Shown here piece by piece: positions 1-7,810 of a stretch of 8,731 nt of DNA. The notes under the pieces are model-generated. The model ran no database searches. It was not told where the DNA came from and worked only from the letters and a program-made list of their open reading frames with translations. Every line of letters begins with the position of its first letter. Positions within the stretch are counted from its first letter, which is position 1. This DNA comes from Lachnospiraceae bacterium (GTDB lineage Bacteria > Bacillota > Clostridia > Lachnospirales > Lachnospiraceae). The translations under genes were made by a program, and so were the position numbers. Location of the stretch: assembly GCA_014804385.1 (NCBI GenBank), contig JAAUZW010000016.1, forward strand, positions 1 through 8,731, given 5' to 3'.

Positions 1-3000
1 GTCTCTGTGCCGGGATAGGTCACGGTATTGCCCACACGCATATTCAGGGAATTGTAGGTGTAGTCTGTCTGGATACCGCTTAAGATATCCTTGCCCGTCA
101 CCATACAGTTCGCCGCATCGTAGATATACTGGCGGATCAGGCTGTCGCCCTGTCTTTCTTCTGTCAGGTTGCCTCTGTTGTCATAGGTATAGCCACAGCT
201 CACACCGTCCTGCACCATGGCAGTCAGCCGGTTCATGGCATCATAGGAATAAGCTGCCCTCTCAGTGTCATTTACCTTCCACGAGGTGCGATTTCCCAGC
301 GCGTCATAGCTGTAGGTTTCCTTCCGGTGTCCCTCTGTTAAGGAGAGCAGACGCCCCAGAGGATCGTAGGTATAGACAGTATTGTACTGAGGCGCTGTCA
401 CGCCGTTTTGTCTGCTCATGCCGAGCATACGTCCCATGGCATCATACGCGAAGCTCATGTCCATAACGGCGCCGTCATCCGTCCAATACTTGGCCAGAAT
501 CGGCATTCTGTTGGCATTATAGGTATAAGCGGCCCTGTTGCCGGGCTGTGTCATGGAGAGCAGGTTGCCCACAGCGTCATAGGCGTACTGTGTCCCTTCC
601 CCCTCTGCATCTGTCACACCGGTGAGGCGGTGGTTCCCGTCATAGGTATAGTTTACCACACTTTCATCAGGATAGCGAATGCTGATTCGATTGCCTGCCG
701 GATCATAGGTGTATTGGGTCACATGGCCTTCGGAATCAGTCACGCCGGTCAGTCTGCCCAGCACGTCGCGTTCCATTGTCATAGTGCCGTTCCAGTCGGT
801 CATCTCTATCAGTTCGCCGCGTTTATTATAGCGGAAAGCTGCTTGTCTGCCGTCGCTGTAACACATCTGTATGGGCTGATCGTTCAGGTCATACCTTACA
901 GTGGTTTCATTGCCGTCCTCGTCCATGATGTGCACAAGATTGCCGTTGCCGTCATAGGCGTAGGTTCTCTCCGCTTCCATCGGATTGATGATGCGGATCA
1001 TACAGCCCCTCTCATCATAGTGATAAAGCGTAGCGCAGGTCTTCTCCTCCCCATCGGACAGGCATTCCATGATCTGGTTGTTCATGGCATCATAGGCATA
1101 GGAAGTGGTATTGCCAAGCGGGTCTGTGATCTGGATCAGATTTCCGCAGGCGTCATATGCATATTCGGTGACGCTGCCTGCCGCATCCGTCACTGTGGCG
1201 ATCTGTCCATTTGCCGTGTAGGTAAAAGTCAGGCTGTCCCCCATCGCGTTTGTGATGGCTGTCACCTGTCCCAGCGCATTCCGGGTATAGGTCGAAGTAT
1301 ACCCCATGGCATCCGTCACCTTTGCGATCCTTCCCGCCGCGTCGTAAGCATAGGAAACGGTATTGCCCTCCGGATCCTTCTTCTCCAGCAGATTTCCCGC
1401 GAGCGAATAGCTGTACTCTGTCAGATTGCCGTTTGCGTCAGTCTGTGTCAGCACTCTTCCCATGCTGTCATAGGTAAATGTCAGACTGTTCTCCGCCGCG
1501 TCGGATATCCGCAATAATCTTCCCATGCCGTCATACTGATAGGCCGTCTCTGCGCCTTCCTTGTCCGTCACCCTGGCGATCCTGCCCGTGTTGGTATATT
1601 CTAAAGTCAGGCTGTCGCCGTTTTGATCTGTCACGCCAATCATCCGGTCGAGCGCATCATACGCGTATTCCCATCTGTTATCGTTGGCGTCTGTAAAGGA
1701 TATCATGTTGCCCGCCGCGTCATACTCACAGCTTCTTGTGTGACTCTGCTCGTCCACAATCTTTACCAGGCGGTTCAGGCTGTCGTAGATGTAAGTCTTA
1801 ACGCCTCCCAGAGGATTGGTCTCGCTGATCAGGTTACCGTTATCGTCATAAGCCAACACACTTCTTCCGCCTCTGGCATCTGTGACCGCTGTGGGCCGTC
1901 CCGCCGCATCGTACTCGACAGACACCGTCTGCCCTAAGGCATCCGTTACCGCTGTGATCTGATCGTTAGCGTTAAACGTATAGTTTCTGCTGTTGCCTTC
2001 CGCATCCGTGATCCTCGTACAATTACCGTTCTCATCATACTGATAAGTGGTCTGGCCGCCGTCAGGCGCTATGTACTGCGTCATGCGTCCCGCCGCATCA
2101 TACACGTAAGCAGTCTTATTGTTCTCCGGGTCAAAAGCCGCAGTCAGGTTGCCGTCCGCGTCGTAAGCTGTCGTCCGCTCTGATTCATCGGGCGATTTTA
2201 CGGCAGTCACTCTCCCCAGCTTATCATAAGTGAAGCATGTCGTCCCCGCCTCGGAGGTTTCTGTGAGCAGCCGGTTCTCAGCGTCATAGGTATAGGTTGT
2301 GACCACACCGTCCTCATCTGTCCTGCTCAAGAGATTTCCCGTCTGGTCGTACGTGTAGCTCACGCTGTATCCCAGCGCATTGGTTTCGCTGATCACGCGT
2401 CCCTCTGCATCGTAGGTATAAGTGGTCTGGCGATCCAACGGATCCGTGACAGTCTGGATACGTCCCATGGCATCGTAAACATACTGCAAAATGCCGCCCG
2501 CCGCATCGGTTACCTGTGTCAGATGGTTTGCCGCGTCATAGACATAAGCCGTGACATTCCCGTTTCCGTCTGTGCGAGCTGTCACGTTTCCTCTGGCGTC
2601 ACAGGTATAATTCACCTCAGCGCCCACGGGATCGGTCTCCCCGATCAAATTTCCTCCGGCATCGTAGGTAAACTGGTATGTATTGCCCAGAAAATCTGTC
2701 ACAGACAAAAGCTGTCCCATTTCATTGTATGTCAGCTGCTGACTGCTGCCCCGCCTGTTGGTGATTCCCGTCCGGTTTCCGTTCTCATCATAGGTAAAGA
2801 GAACCGCCCCGTCCGCATCCTCTATCTTAAGTAAATCTCCCTCCTCCGAATACTGGTAGGATATGGACCTGTTCTCAGGCGATGTGTAGGAAAGAAGCCT
2901 GCCTGCCGCGTCGTGAACATACTGGTAAAGATTCCCCTCCGGGTCCTGCGCCTGCTTCAGATGATTTGCCTCATCATAGGTGTAGCTCCATACATTTCCC

Positions 3001-3700
3001 TCCTTGTCCGTCCAGGAAATGAGGTTGTCGGCATCGTCATAAGCATAGGCGCCGCTGTTGCCACGCTCATCCTGTACAGCGGTCAGGTTATTGTTCTCAT
3101 CATACTGATACAGGCTCTCCGTCCCATCCCGATTCACGATTCTGATCGGAAGGTTCCTGTCGTTGTACTCCACCTGCTCTTTGGTGCCGTCAGGATAGGT
3201 GATACAGTTCATGCGTCCGCGGGCGTCATAAGTCATCCGGGTGCAGTTACCCAGAGCGTCTGTCTGCTCCGTCAGTCTGCCGTTCCCGTCATAGCGGTTG
3301 TGTATCTCCGAGCCTGCCAGCTCCACACCCGTGACATATCCGGTCGTATCATACCGGTAGGTCATGGTATTTCCCAGCTCGTCGGTAAACACCGTTTTTA
3401 AGCCTTCGCTGTCGTAGAGCACACTGCTCTCTCCCCTGCCGGCCATATTCTGGCGGATCACTCTGCCCAATACATCGTACGAATTCACCAGATAAATCTG
3501 TCCGGCATAATCCGAGACAGATAACAGCCTGCCCTCCTCATCATAGGTAAAGGAAATAGCCTTCCCGGCGGAGTTAGTAACGGCTTTCAGGCATCCTGCC
3601 TGATAGACAAGGGACACTGCATTGCCCGCCGCGTCACTGACACTGGTGACATATTCTCCGGCATAGGTAAATGTCAGACTGCTGCCATACCTTCCGCTGA
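1..3700 (-). repeat. RHS/YD repeat array, about 55-60 units of about 21 codons
   Basis: A motif of the type Y.YD..G.l....D..G recurs about every 63 nt. Examples are YVYDAAGRMTQYIAPDG, YTYDAEGRVISETNALG and YAYDACGNLIQITDPLG. On the plus strand this appears as repeated tcataggtat-like blocks. Units are diverged rather than identical, and I saw no internal stop or frameshift. In known RHS structures such repeats wind into a hollow beta-sheet shell. The last part in the window (YTYNSLNMRVGNTV, near position 30) is still repeat-like, so the conserved core and the self-cleavage motif should lie to the left of position 1. Confidence 0.92.
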
Positions 3701-5813
3701 TCCGATGGATTTTTCCGGCGGAATTTTTCTCAAACTGATATTTGACCAGTCCATTCTCCACAATCTTATTAAGCACAAGATTGTTGTCAAAGACATACTC
3801 TGTCCCGTCTTCCAGAATGACGACATAGGACGCATCTGCCCTCTGTTCCATCGTACAGGCAGCATTGATATCCTCCGCCACAGGGAACGTACCGTCCTCC
3901 TCTCTGATAAAAGGAACGACTGTCCCGTAAGGCGTACTGAAATACGCGTAATCATCATCCATGCACAGCATATAGTTCAGTGCATGGGACCACCCTTTAC
4001 CAAATGTCCTGTTAAACTCGTTCCGGTCGGAATCATACATTAGTATGAAGTCCAGCTTGTCTCTTCCATGATCCTCCAAACACGGATAGCTCCACAAAAA
4101 AGCGCCGGTCAACACGTTGACGGGGTCACTTCCCATATAGGATATCTTGCCATCCGCGTAGCCCTTGTCAGAGAAACGATCCGCCAGACCGTTCTTTTTA
4201 CTGATATCTGTCTTGATGGTTTTCGGTGCGCTGAAACGACTGGAGCCCTTGGCATTATTTGCTCTCGCACAGAAAGTATGCTCTGTATTCGGCTGTAAAC
4301 CGGAAAACACTTTACAGATCCGGCCAGATACCATCTCTTCTCCACCTGATATATGACTAACAGCGCCGTCAAACTGGATATCGTAATCCGTTGCCTCCGC
4401 TACCGGCGGGAAGCTCACGATCAGCCGGTTCAGCTCCGCGCGCGCCGTGACATCCGCAGGCACTGCAGGGCCCACCGCGATGGTCGTAACTGTCTGTTTC
4501 GTCGTGTAGGCACTGTTTCCTCCCGCATTGTATGCGCAGACAGAATACTCATAGTCCGTATCGGGTGTCAGACCCGTAATGGTCTTAGAGGTTCCTGTCA
4601 GACTGTAGGTCTCTCCATTAAAAATCAGCTTGTAACCCGTAGCCCCGCTCACGCTGCTCCAGGAAACGGTCACAGAATCCTTCGTCGCTGTTGCACGGAC
4701 ATTCGTCGGTCTGGCAGGCGGTGACACCAGGGTTCTTACCGTATATACTGAGGAATAAGCGCTTGTTCCACCTGTGTTCTTCGCACGCACCTGACAGCGA
4801 TATGACGTGTTCGGCGTCAGTCCGGAAACGGTCTTATATGTTGAGGTTGTATTATAAACAGTACCATTGAACGCAAGATCATAGCTTTGAGCTTTGGCTA
4901 CCGAGTTCCAGCTTACGGTAACACTGGTAGACGAGGCATTACAGCTGAGCCCTGTCGGGACACCCGGCGCCTTCATCGGCGTCCGTACTGTCATGTAAGA
5001 GGAATAACCGCTGTATCCGCCCTCATTGTGGGAACGTATCCTGTAACGATAGCTTGTGTCATCCGACAATCCCGTGATCTTGTGGGAGGTCCCGTTTACT
5101 GTATATGTCTTACCGTCAAAATACAGCTCATAATCTGTGGCTCCTGAAACGGCATTCCAATTCAGCGTGACAGAATCTGTGGTTGCAGTCGACGTGACAG
5201 TCGGATATGTGGTGGGTGCATAGGGCAGTGTCTTTACTGTCTTAACCGGACTGTAGGAGCTGGAGCCGTTTGCATTATTGACACGAATCTGGTAACTGTG
5301 GGAGGTGTTGGCAGTCAGACCCGAAATCGTCTTGCTTGTCCCCGTTACCCGGTAGGTCGTCCCGTCAAACAACAGATCATAGCTTGATGCGCCGCTCACC
5401 GAATCCCATTTCAGTGTGATATCCGTGCGCGATGCCGTCTCCCTGACTTCCGCAGGAGGATTGGGTGTCGTCTTAAGCGTCTTGGCACTGCTGTAAGAAC
5501 TGGAGCCATCCGCATTATTGGCACGAATCTGATAGCTGTAGGATGTATTCGGCTTAAGCCCCGTCACTTTGTGGGAGGTTCCCTTCACGTTATAGACCTT
5601 GCCATCAATCTGCAGATCATAGCTGGTCGCTCCCGATACCGCATCCCAACTGACGGTAACAGAGCCTTCATCCGAGGATGCCGTCGCACTCGAGGGGGCC
5701 TTCGGAGTTGTCTTTACCTTCTTTTCCGCTCCGTACTCACTGACCCCGTCAGAATTTTTAGAACGAACCTTATAGGCATATTCCGTATTTTCTAAGTAGA
5801 GGCTGAAATCTGT
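1..5813 (-). CDS. Giant FN3-RHS/YD-repeat protein, partial: runs off the left edge and lacks its 5' end
   Basis: RHS/YD-repeat proteins are large shells, usually exported or surface-bound, that often carry a variable C-terminal toxin. I read the minus frame triplet by triplet and found no stop from codon 5813-5811 (just after a TAG at 5816-5814) to the left edge, 1937 codons. Residues about 1-36 are the end of an FN3 domain and 37-535 are six whole FN3 domains. A linker leads to a DUF6531-like segment (about 562-640, SDPVNVLTGAF, FGKGW). From about 705 on there are YD repeats such as TYTYDAEGRVISET. No core or toxin is in the window. There is no signal peptide and no start: the first in-frame ATG is at 4994, inside an FN3 domain, with no obvious ribosome binding site. 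The gene is thus 5'-truncated although its body is intact. It could be a silent cassette, a recent deletion product, or translated by an unseen route. The RHS identity is certain; functionality is doubtful. Confidence 0.9.
3894..4130 (-). other. DUF6531-like segment between the FN3 array and the RHS repeats
   Basis: The sequence SDPVNVLTGAF is followed by a region with DFILMYDSDRNEF and FGKGWSHALNYML. This pattern (DPVN..TG.F, then Y.S......G.GW) is the domain that commonly precedes the YD repeats in RHS toxins of both Gram-negative and Gram-positive bacteria. It probably caps the N-terminal side of the RHS cocoon. The limits are approximate, judged from motif positions only. Confidence 0.65.
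4209..5813 (-). repeat. Tandem fibronectin type III domains: one partial and six complete
   Basis: The repeats end in a recurring segment such as GLKPNTSYSYQIRANNADG followed by an SSYSSAKTLKTTP-like strand and a proline-rich linker. Measured from one linker to the next, the units are about 240, 240, 246, 249, 249 and 273 nt (80-91 residues), with boundaries near 5705, 5465, 5225, 4979, 4730 and 4481. The first unit starts only at its LENTEYAYKVR strand and lacks its N-terminal half. The units ending near 5465 and 5225 are also similar in DNA: over about 60 nt, 5251-5310 and 5491-5550 are roughly three quarters identical by eye, so part of the array arose by tandem duplication. FN3 arrays in Gram-positive surface proteins usually act as spacers or carbohydrate-binding stalks; which applies here is not visible. 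Confidence 0.88.
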
Positions 5814-5877
5814 CTATCAATTCCATCATGGCCATTTGGTCACCCTGCTGTGCCTTCGACAACAAATCACAAATCAT
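5770..5877 (-). pseudogene. 35-codon remnant of a sigma-like/HTH_16-type regulator N-terminus
   Basis: An ATG at 5877 follows AAGGGGG (5892-5886) with an 8-nt gap, a strong ribosome binding site. The peptide begins MICDLLSKAQQGDQ and continues MAMMELIDRFQPLLRKYG before a TAA at 5772-5770. Amphipathic 'LL.kAq.GD..Am..lI.rFqPLl.ky' segments start the small sigma-like proteins related to Tn916 helix-turn-helix ORFs and TcdR, which normally run to about 150-180 residues. Here only the first helix pair is present. The 3' end overlaps the FN3-RHS frame by 44 nt in a different phase, and from about 5795 on the DNA also encodes a good FN3 strand (LENTEYAYKVR). The simplest reading is that the end of a regulator gene and the start of the RHS gene were lost together. 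A leader peptide or a frameshifted fusion is less likely. The family match is from memory of the pattern and rests on a short peptide. Confidence 0.5.
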
Positions 5878-5885
5878 ACCATATT

Positions 5886-5892
5886 CCCCCTT
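5886..5892 (-). promoter_or_regulatory. Strong ribosome binding site of the 35-codon ORF
   Basis: AAGGGGG lies 8 nt upstream of the ATG at 5877. A nearer ATG at 5882 is followed after one codon by TGA, so the 5877 start is favoured. No comparable site precedes the FN3-RHS open frame, which points to the short ORF, not the RHS frame, as the one entered by ribosomes here. Confidence 0.6.
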
Positions 5893-5911
5893 TATAGTGA
5901 AAGAGAAAAAT

Positions 5912-5939
5912 ATAGTATAAAAGTAAATGCATTACACAA
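5912..5939 (-). promoter_or_regulatory. Possible sigma-A promoter of the 35-codon ORF/RHS locus
   Basis: The region just downstream of the folate terminator is very AT-rich. On the minus strand TTGTGT (5939-5934) stands 16 nt before TACTAT (5917-5912), with TATACT overlapping at 5919-5914. Both boxes are imperfect. A promoter is expected here because the terminator should isolate this locus from the folate operon, but the exact boxes are a guess. Confidence 0.3.
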
Positions 5940-5966
5940 ATCTGACTACTTTTTATAGTCTTTTTC

Positions 5967-6010
5967 AAAAAAAAAAAAGAAAACCCAGGTATGTCTAACC
6001 CTAAGTTTTC
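5967..6010 (-). terminator. Rho-independent terminator of the folate operon
   Basis: On the minus strand GAAAACTTAGG (6010-6000) pairs with CCTGGGTTTTC (5989-5979) to form an 11-bp stem with two G-T wobbles and a 10-nt loop, followed at once by twelve T residues (5978-5967). It begins 36 nt after the folBK stop codon and points in the direction of that operon, so it should end the folate transcript before the RHS locus. Confidence 0.9.
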
Positions 6011-6046
6011 CTCAATCCATTCATATATATAGTTGAATCCTCTTAT

Positions 6047-6925
6047 TTAATTCAATAACACATGTTTCTCACCGTCCTGCTCCACTTCCTCCAGCATCTG
6101 CACCACCGCTTTCCCAAACACCGGATGTATCTCATAGGGTGCAATCTGCGCCAGCGGTTTTAAGACAAAATCCCGGTTTCGCATATCCCGGTGGGGGATG
6201 GTAAGCTTCTCTGTATTCATCACCCGGTCTTCATACAGAAGGATATCCAGATCCAGCGTTCTGGGGCCCCACCGCTCCTTGCGCTCTCTGGCCTCCTGAC
6301 GCTCGATTCCCTGCAGCTTCTCTAAAAGCTCTTCCGGCGTATAGAGGGTGTCGATTGACAGAGCGCCGTTCAAATAATCCGCCTGCTCCACGCCGCCGTA
6401 GGGAGTCGTCTCTATCCAGTCCGAAACACGCAGTACCCTGCACTTATTATCTGTAAGCAAAGCCTCCACCGCCGCATTCAGATGGGCCTTCCTGTCTCCC
6501 ATGTTGGAGCCGCAGGCGATATAGGCACGGTTCCATCCTCTGCTGATCTTCACGGAGACCGACCCAAAGGGAATCGAGATCGGTGCCTCCGGTTTCTTTA
6601 TTTCCATGGTGAGCCGCCGCACGTGGGGGAACTGCAACAACAGAGCCTCCGAGGTTTTTTCCGCCGCCGTCTCGATCAGCTTGTAGGTGTGCTCTGTGAG
6701 GTAGGTGTGTAAAAACCGACACACCACTCCATAGTTCGTGGACAATCCCAGATCGTCCGCCATGCCTGCCGCTCTGGTGTCTGTCTCCAATGCGACGCTG
6801 ACATAAAAATTCTGCCCTTTCTCGTTTTCCTGTTGGTACACTCCATGATGGGCATATACCTGCAGATCCTCTATTATGATCTGATCCATGCTCTTTCCCG
6901 CCATTCTATTACAGTCGTTATTCAT
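6047..6925 (-). CDS. folBK: Bifunctional dihydroneopterin aldolase / HPPK (FolB-FolK fusion)
   Basis: The N-terminal domain (about 13-130) is dihydroneopterin aldolase, which cleaves 7,8-dihydroneopterin to 6-hydroxymethyl-7,8-dihydropterin. It has YAHHGVYQQENEKGQ, with Glu33 in the position of the substrate-binding Glu, Tyr65 (STNYG), and Lys111 (EIKKPEAP) as the likely catalytic lysine. The C-terminal domain (about 133-292) is 6-hydroxymethyl-7,8-dihydropterin pyrophosphokinase, which transfers diphosphate from ATP. It has GSNMGDR (139-145) and WGPRTLDLDILLYE (219-232), where Asp225 and Asp227 should bind Mg2+, then PHRDMRNRDFVL. The product supplies FolP, encoded just upstream. The 6925 ATG is one base after the folP stop (TGAGATG), suggesting coupled translation. 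FolB proteins usually begin MDxIxIxxL, which matches Met13 at 6889, preceded by GGGA at a 6-nt gap, so the mature start may be there (280 residues). Both domains look complete. Cytoplasmic enzyme. Confidence 0.95.
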   Translation of the reverse strand: MNNDCNRMAGKSMDQIIIEDLQVYAHHGVYQQENEKGQNFYVSVALETDTRAAGMADDLGLSTNYGVVCRFLHTYLTEHTYKLIETAAEKTSEALLLQFPHVRRLTMEIKKPEAPISIPFGSVSVKISRGWNRAYIACGSNMGDRKAHLNAAVEALLTDNKCRVLRVSDWIETTPYGGVEQADYLNGALSIDTLYTPEELLEKLQGIERQEARERKERWGPRTLDLDILLYEDRVMNTEKLTIPHRDMRNRDFVLKPLAQIAPYEIHPVFGKAVVQMLEEVEQDGEKHVLLN

Positions 6926-6926
6926 C

Positions 6927-7742
6927 TCAATTCTTATAACCGTCGCGGATCGCCTCTGTCATTTTCACCGCCCGCACATTCTCCTTCACATCATGCACGC
7001 GGACGAACATAACGCCTCTCTGAACGCCGTAAACGGTCGTCACCAGCGTTCCCTCCACGCGCTCATTCACCGGCAGATCCAGCCCCATGCCTATCACGGA
7101 CTTACGGCTTGCGCCGAGGAGCACCGGGCATCCCAGAGAATGAAATTTCTGCAGATTATCAATGATCTCCAGATTATTCTCATAACTTTTGCCGAAGCCG
7201 ATGCCGGGATCCAGAATAATCTTATCATAGGTGATCCCCGCCTTGTTTGCCAGATCCAGAGAAGCTTCCAGATCCCAGAAGATCTCCTCAATCAGATTCG
7301 TATATTTCGGCTCCTTGCGGTTATGCCCCAGACAGCAGGGAAGACCGGATTCCGCGATCACCTGCGCCATCTTGTCATCATATTTCAGTCCCCAGATATC
7401 ATTGATCATATCCGCGCCTGCCGAGATACCCGCTTTTGCCACCTCAGACTTGCAGGTATCCAGAGAAATCGGAACATTAAATCTGGATTTGATGGCCTCG
7501 ATCACCGGAACAACTCTCTCGATCTCTTCCTGCTCGGACACTTTGGTATAGCCGGGCCGTGTCGACTCTCCGCCCACATCTACGATATCCATACCATCTG
7601 TTATCATTTGTTCTACGTGATATAATGCCTGATCCAGATCCATATACTTTCCGCCATCAGAAAAAGAATCGGGTGTTACATTAAGAATCCCCATCACATA
7701 AGCATGTCCTTTTGTCCTGAAATCTCTCTGTCCAATCCTCAT
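6927..7742 (-). CDS. folP: Dihydropteroate synthase (FolP)
   Basis: This 271-residue cytoplasmic TIM-barrel enzyme condenses 6-hydroxymethyl-7,8-dihydropterin diphosphate with p-aminobenzoate to 7,8-dihydropteroate; it is the sulfonamide target. The family motifs appear in order: MGILNVTPDSFSDGG (17-31), GGESTRPG (57-64), SLDT with Asp95, NDIWG (114-118), LDPGIGFGKS (177-186), ASRKS (211-215) with the p-aminobenzoate-site Ser and the pterin-site Lys, and RVHDV (248-252). Length is normal. Where many homologues have a Met before the conserved His of the mid-barrel MH motif, this one reads CLGHNRKEP (Gly139), a variant of uncertain effect. The ATG is supported by GGAGGAG (7755-7749) at a 6-nt gap. 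It lies 68 nt after folE and one base before folBK. Confidence 0.97.
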   Translation of the reverse strand: MRIGQRDFRTKGHAYVMGILNVTPDSFSDGGKYMDLDQALYHVEQMITDGMDIVDVGGESTRPGYTKVSEQEEIERVVPVIEAIKSRFNVPISLDTCKSEVAKAGISAGADMINDIWGLKYDDKMAQVIAESGLPCCLGHNRKEPKYTNLIEEIFWDLEASLDLANKAGITYDKIILDPGIGFGKSYENNLEIIDNLQKFHSLGCPVLLGASRKSVIGMGLDLPVNERVEGTLVTTVYGVQRGVMFVRVHDVKENVRAVKMTEAIRDGYKN

Positions 7743-7748
7743 TTTAAT

Positions 7749-7755
7749 CTCCTCC
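7749..7755 (-). promoter_or_regulatory. Consensus ribosome binding site of folP
   Basis: GGAGGAG is near-perfectly complementary to the 3' end of 16S rRNA and sits 6 nt before the folP ATG at 7742. It fixes the start and suggests that folP is translated independently of folE. Confidence 0.85.
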
Positions 7756-7784
7756 GTATTATGATTGATATGCTTACTTATCCA

Positions 7785-7809
7785 CAGGATTTCACTGTAT
7801 TAAATCCTG
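7785..7809 (-). other. Stem-loop in the folE-folP spacer
   Basis: On the minus strand CAGGATTT (7809-7802) and AAATCCTG (7792-7785) form a perfect 8-bp inverted repeat with a 9-nt loop, one base after the folE stop codon. No T-tract follows, so it does not look like a full terminator. It could protect the folE 3' end, mark an RNA-processing site, or attenuate weakly. The structure is directly visible; its role is inferred. Confidence 0.55.
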
Positions 7810-7810
7810 A

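Noticed and set aside
1..3700. Regularly repeated short blocks (tcataggtat and similar) resembling a CRISPR or satellite array
   Set aside because: The period is a whole number of codons, the repeats diverge, and the in-frame translation is a classic YD repeat. There are no identical direct repeats with unique spacers.
408..5795. Long plus-strand open frames opposite the RHS gene, up to 369 codons (408-1517)
   Set aside because: They lie antisense to the clear FN3-RHS frame and are made of low-complexity His/Ile/Val-rich repeats with the period of the YD repeat. This is the mirror image of the RHS codon pattern; no ribosome binding sites or known motifs were seen.
5967..5978. A 12-base homopolymer as a phase-variable tract
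   Set aside because: It forms the T-tract of the folate operon terminator and lies outside any coding frame.
7778..7786. Replication origin suggested by a perfect DnaA box
   Set aside because: Only one box is present, inside an operon, with no AT-rich unwinding element, box cluster or dnaA/dnaN gene nearby.
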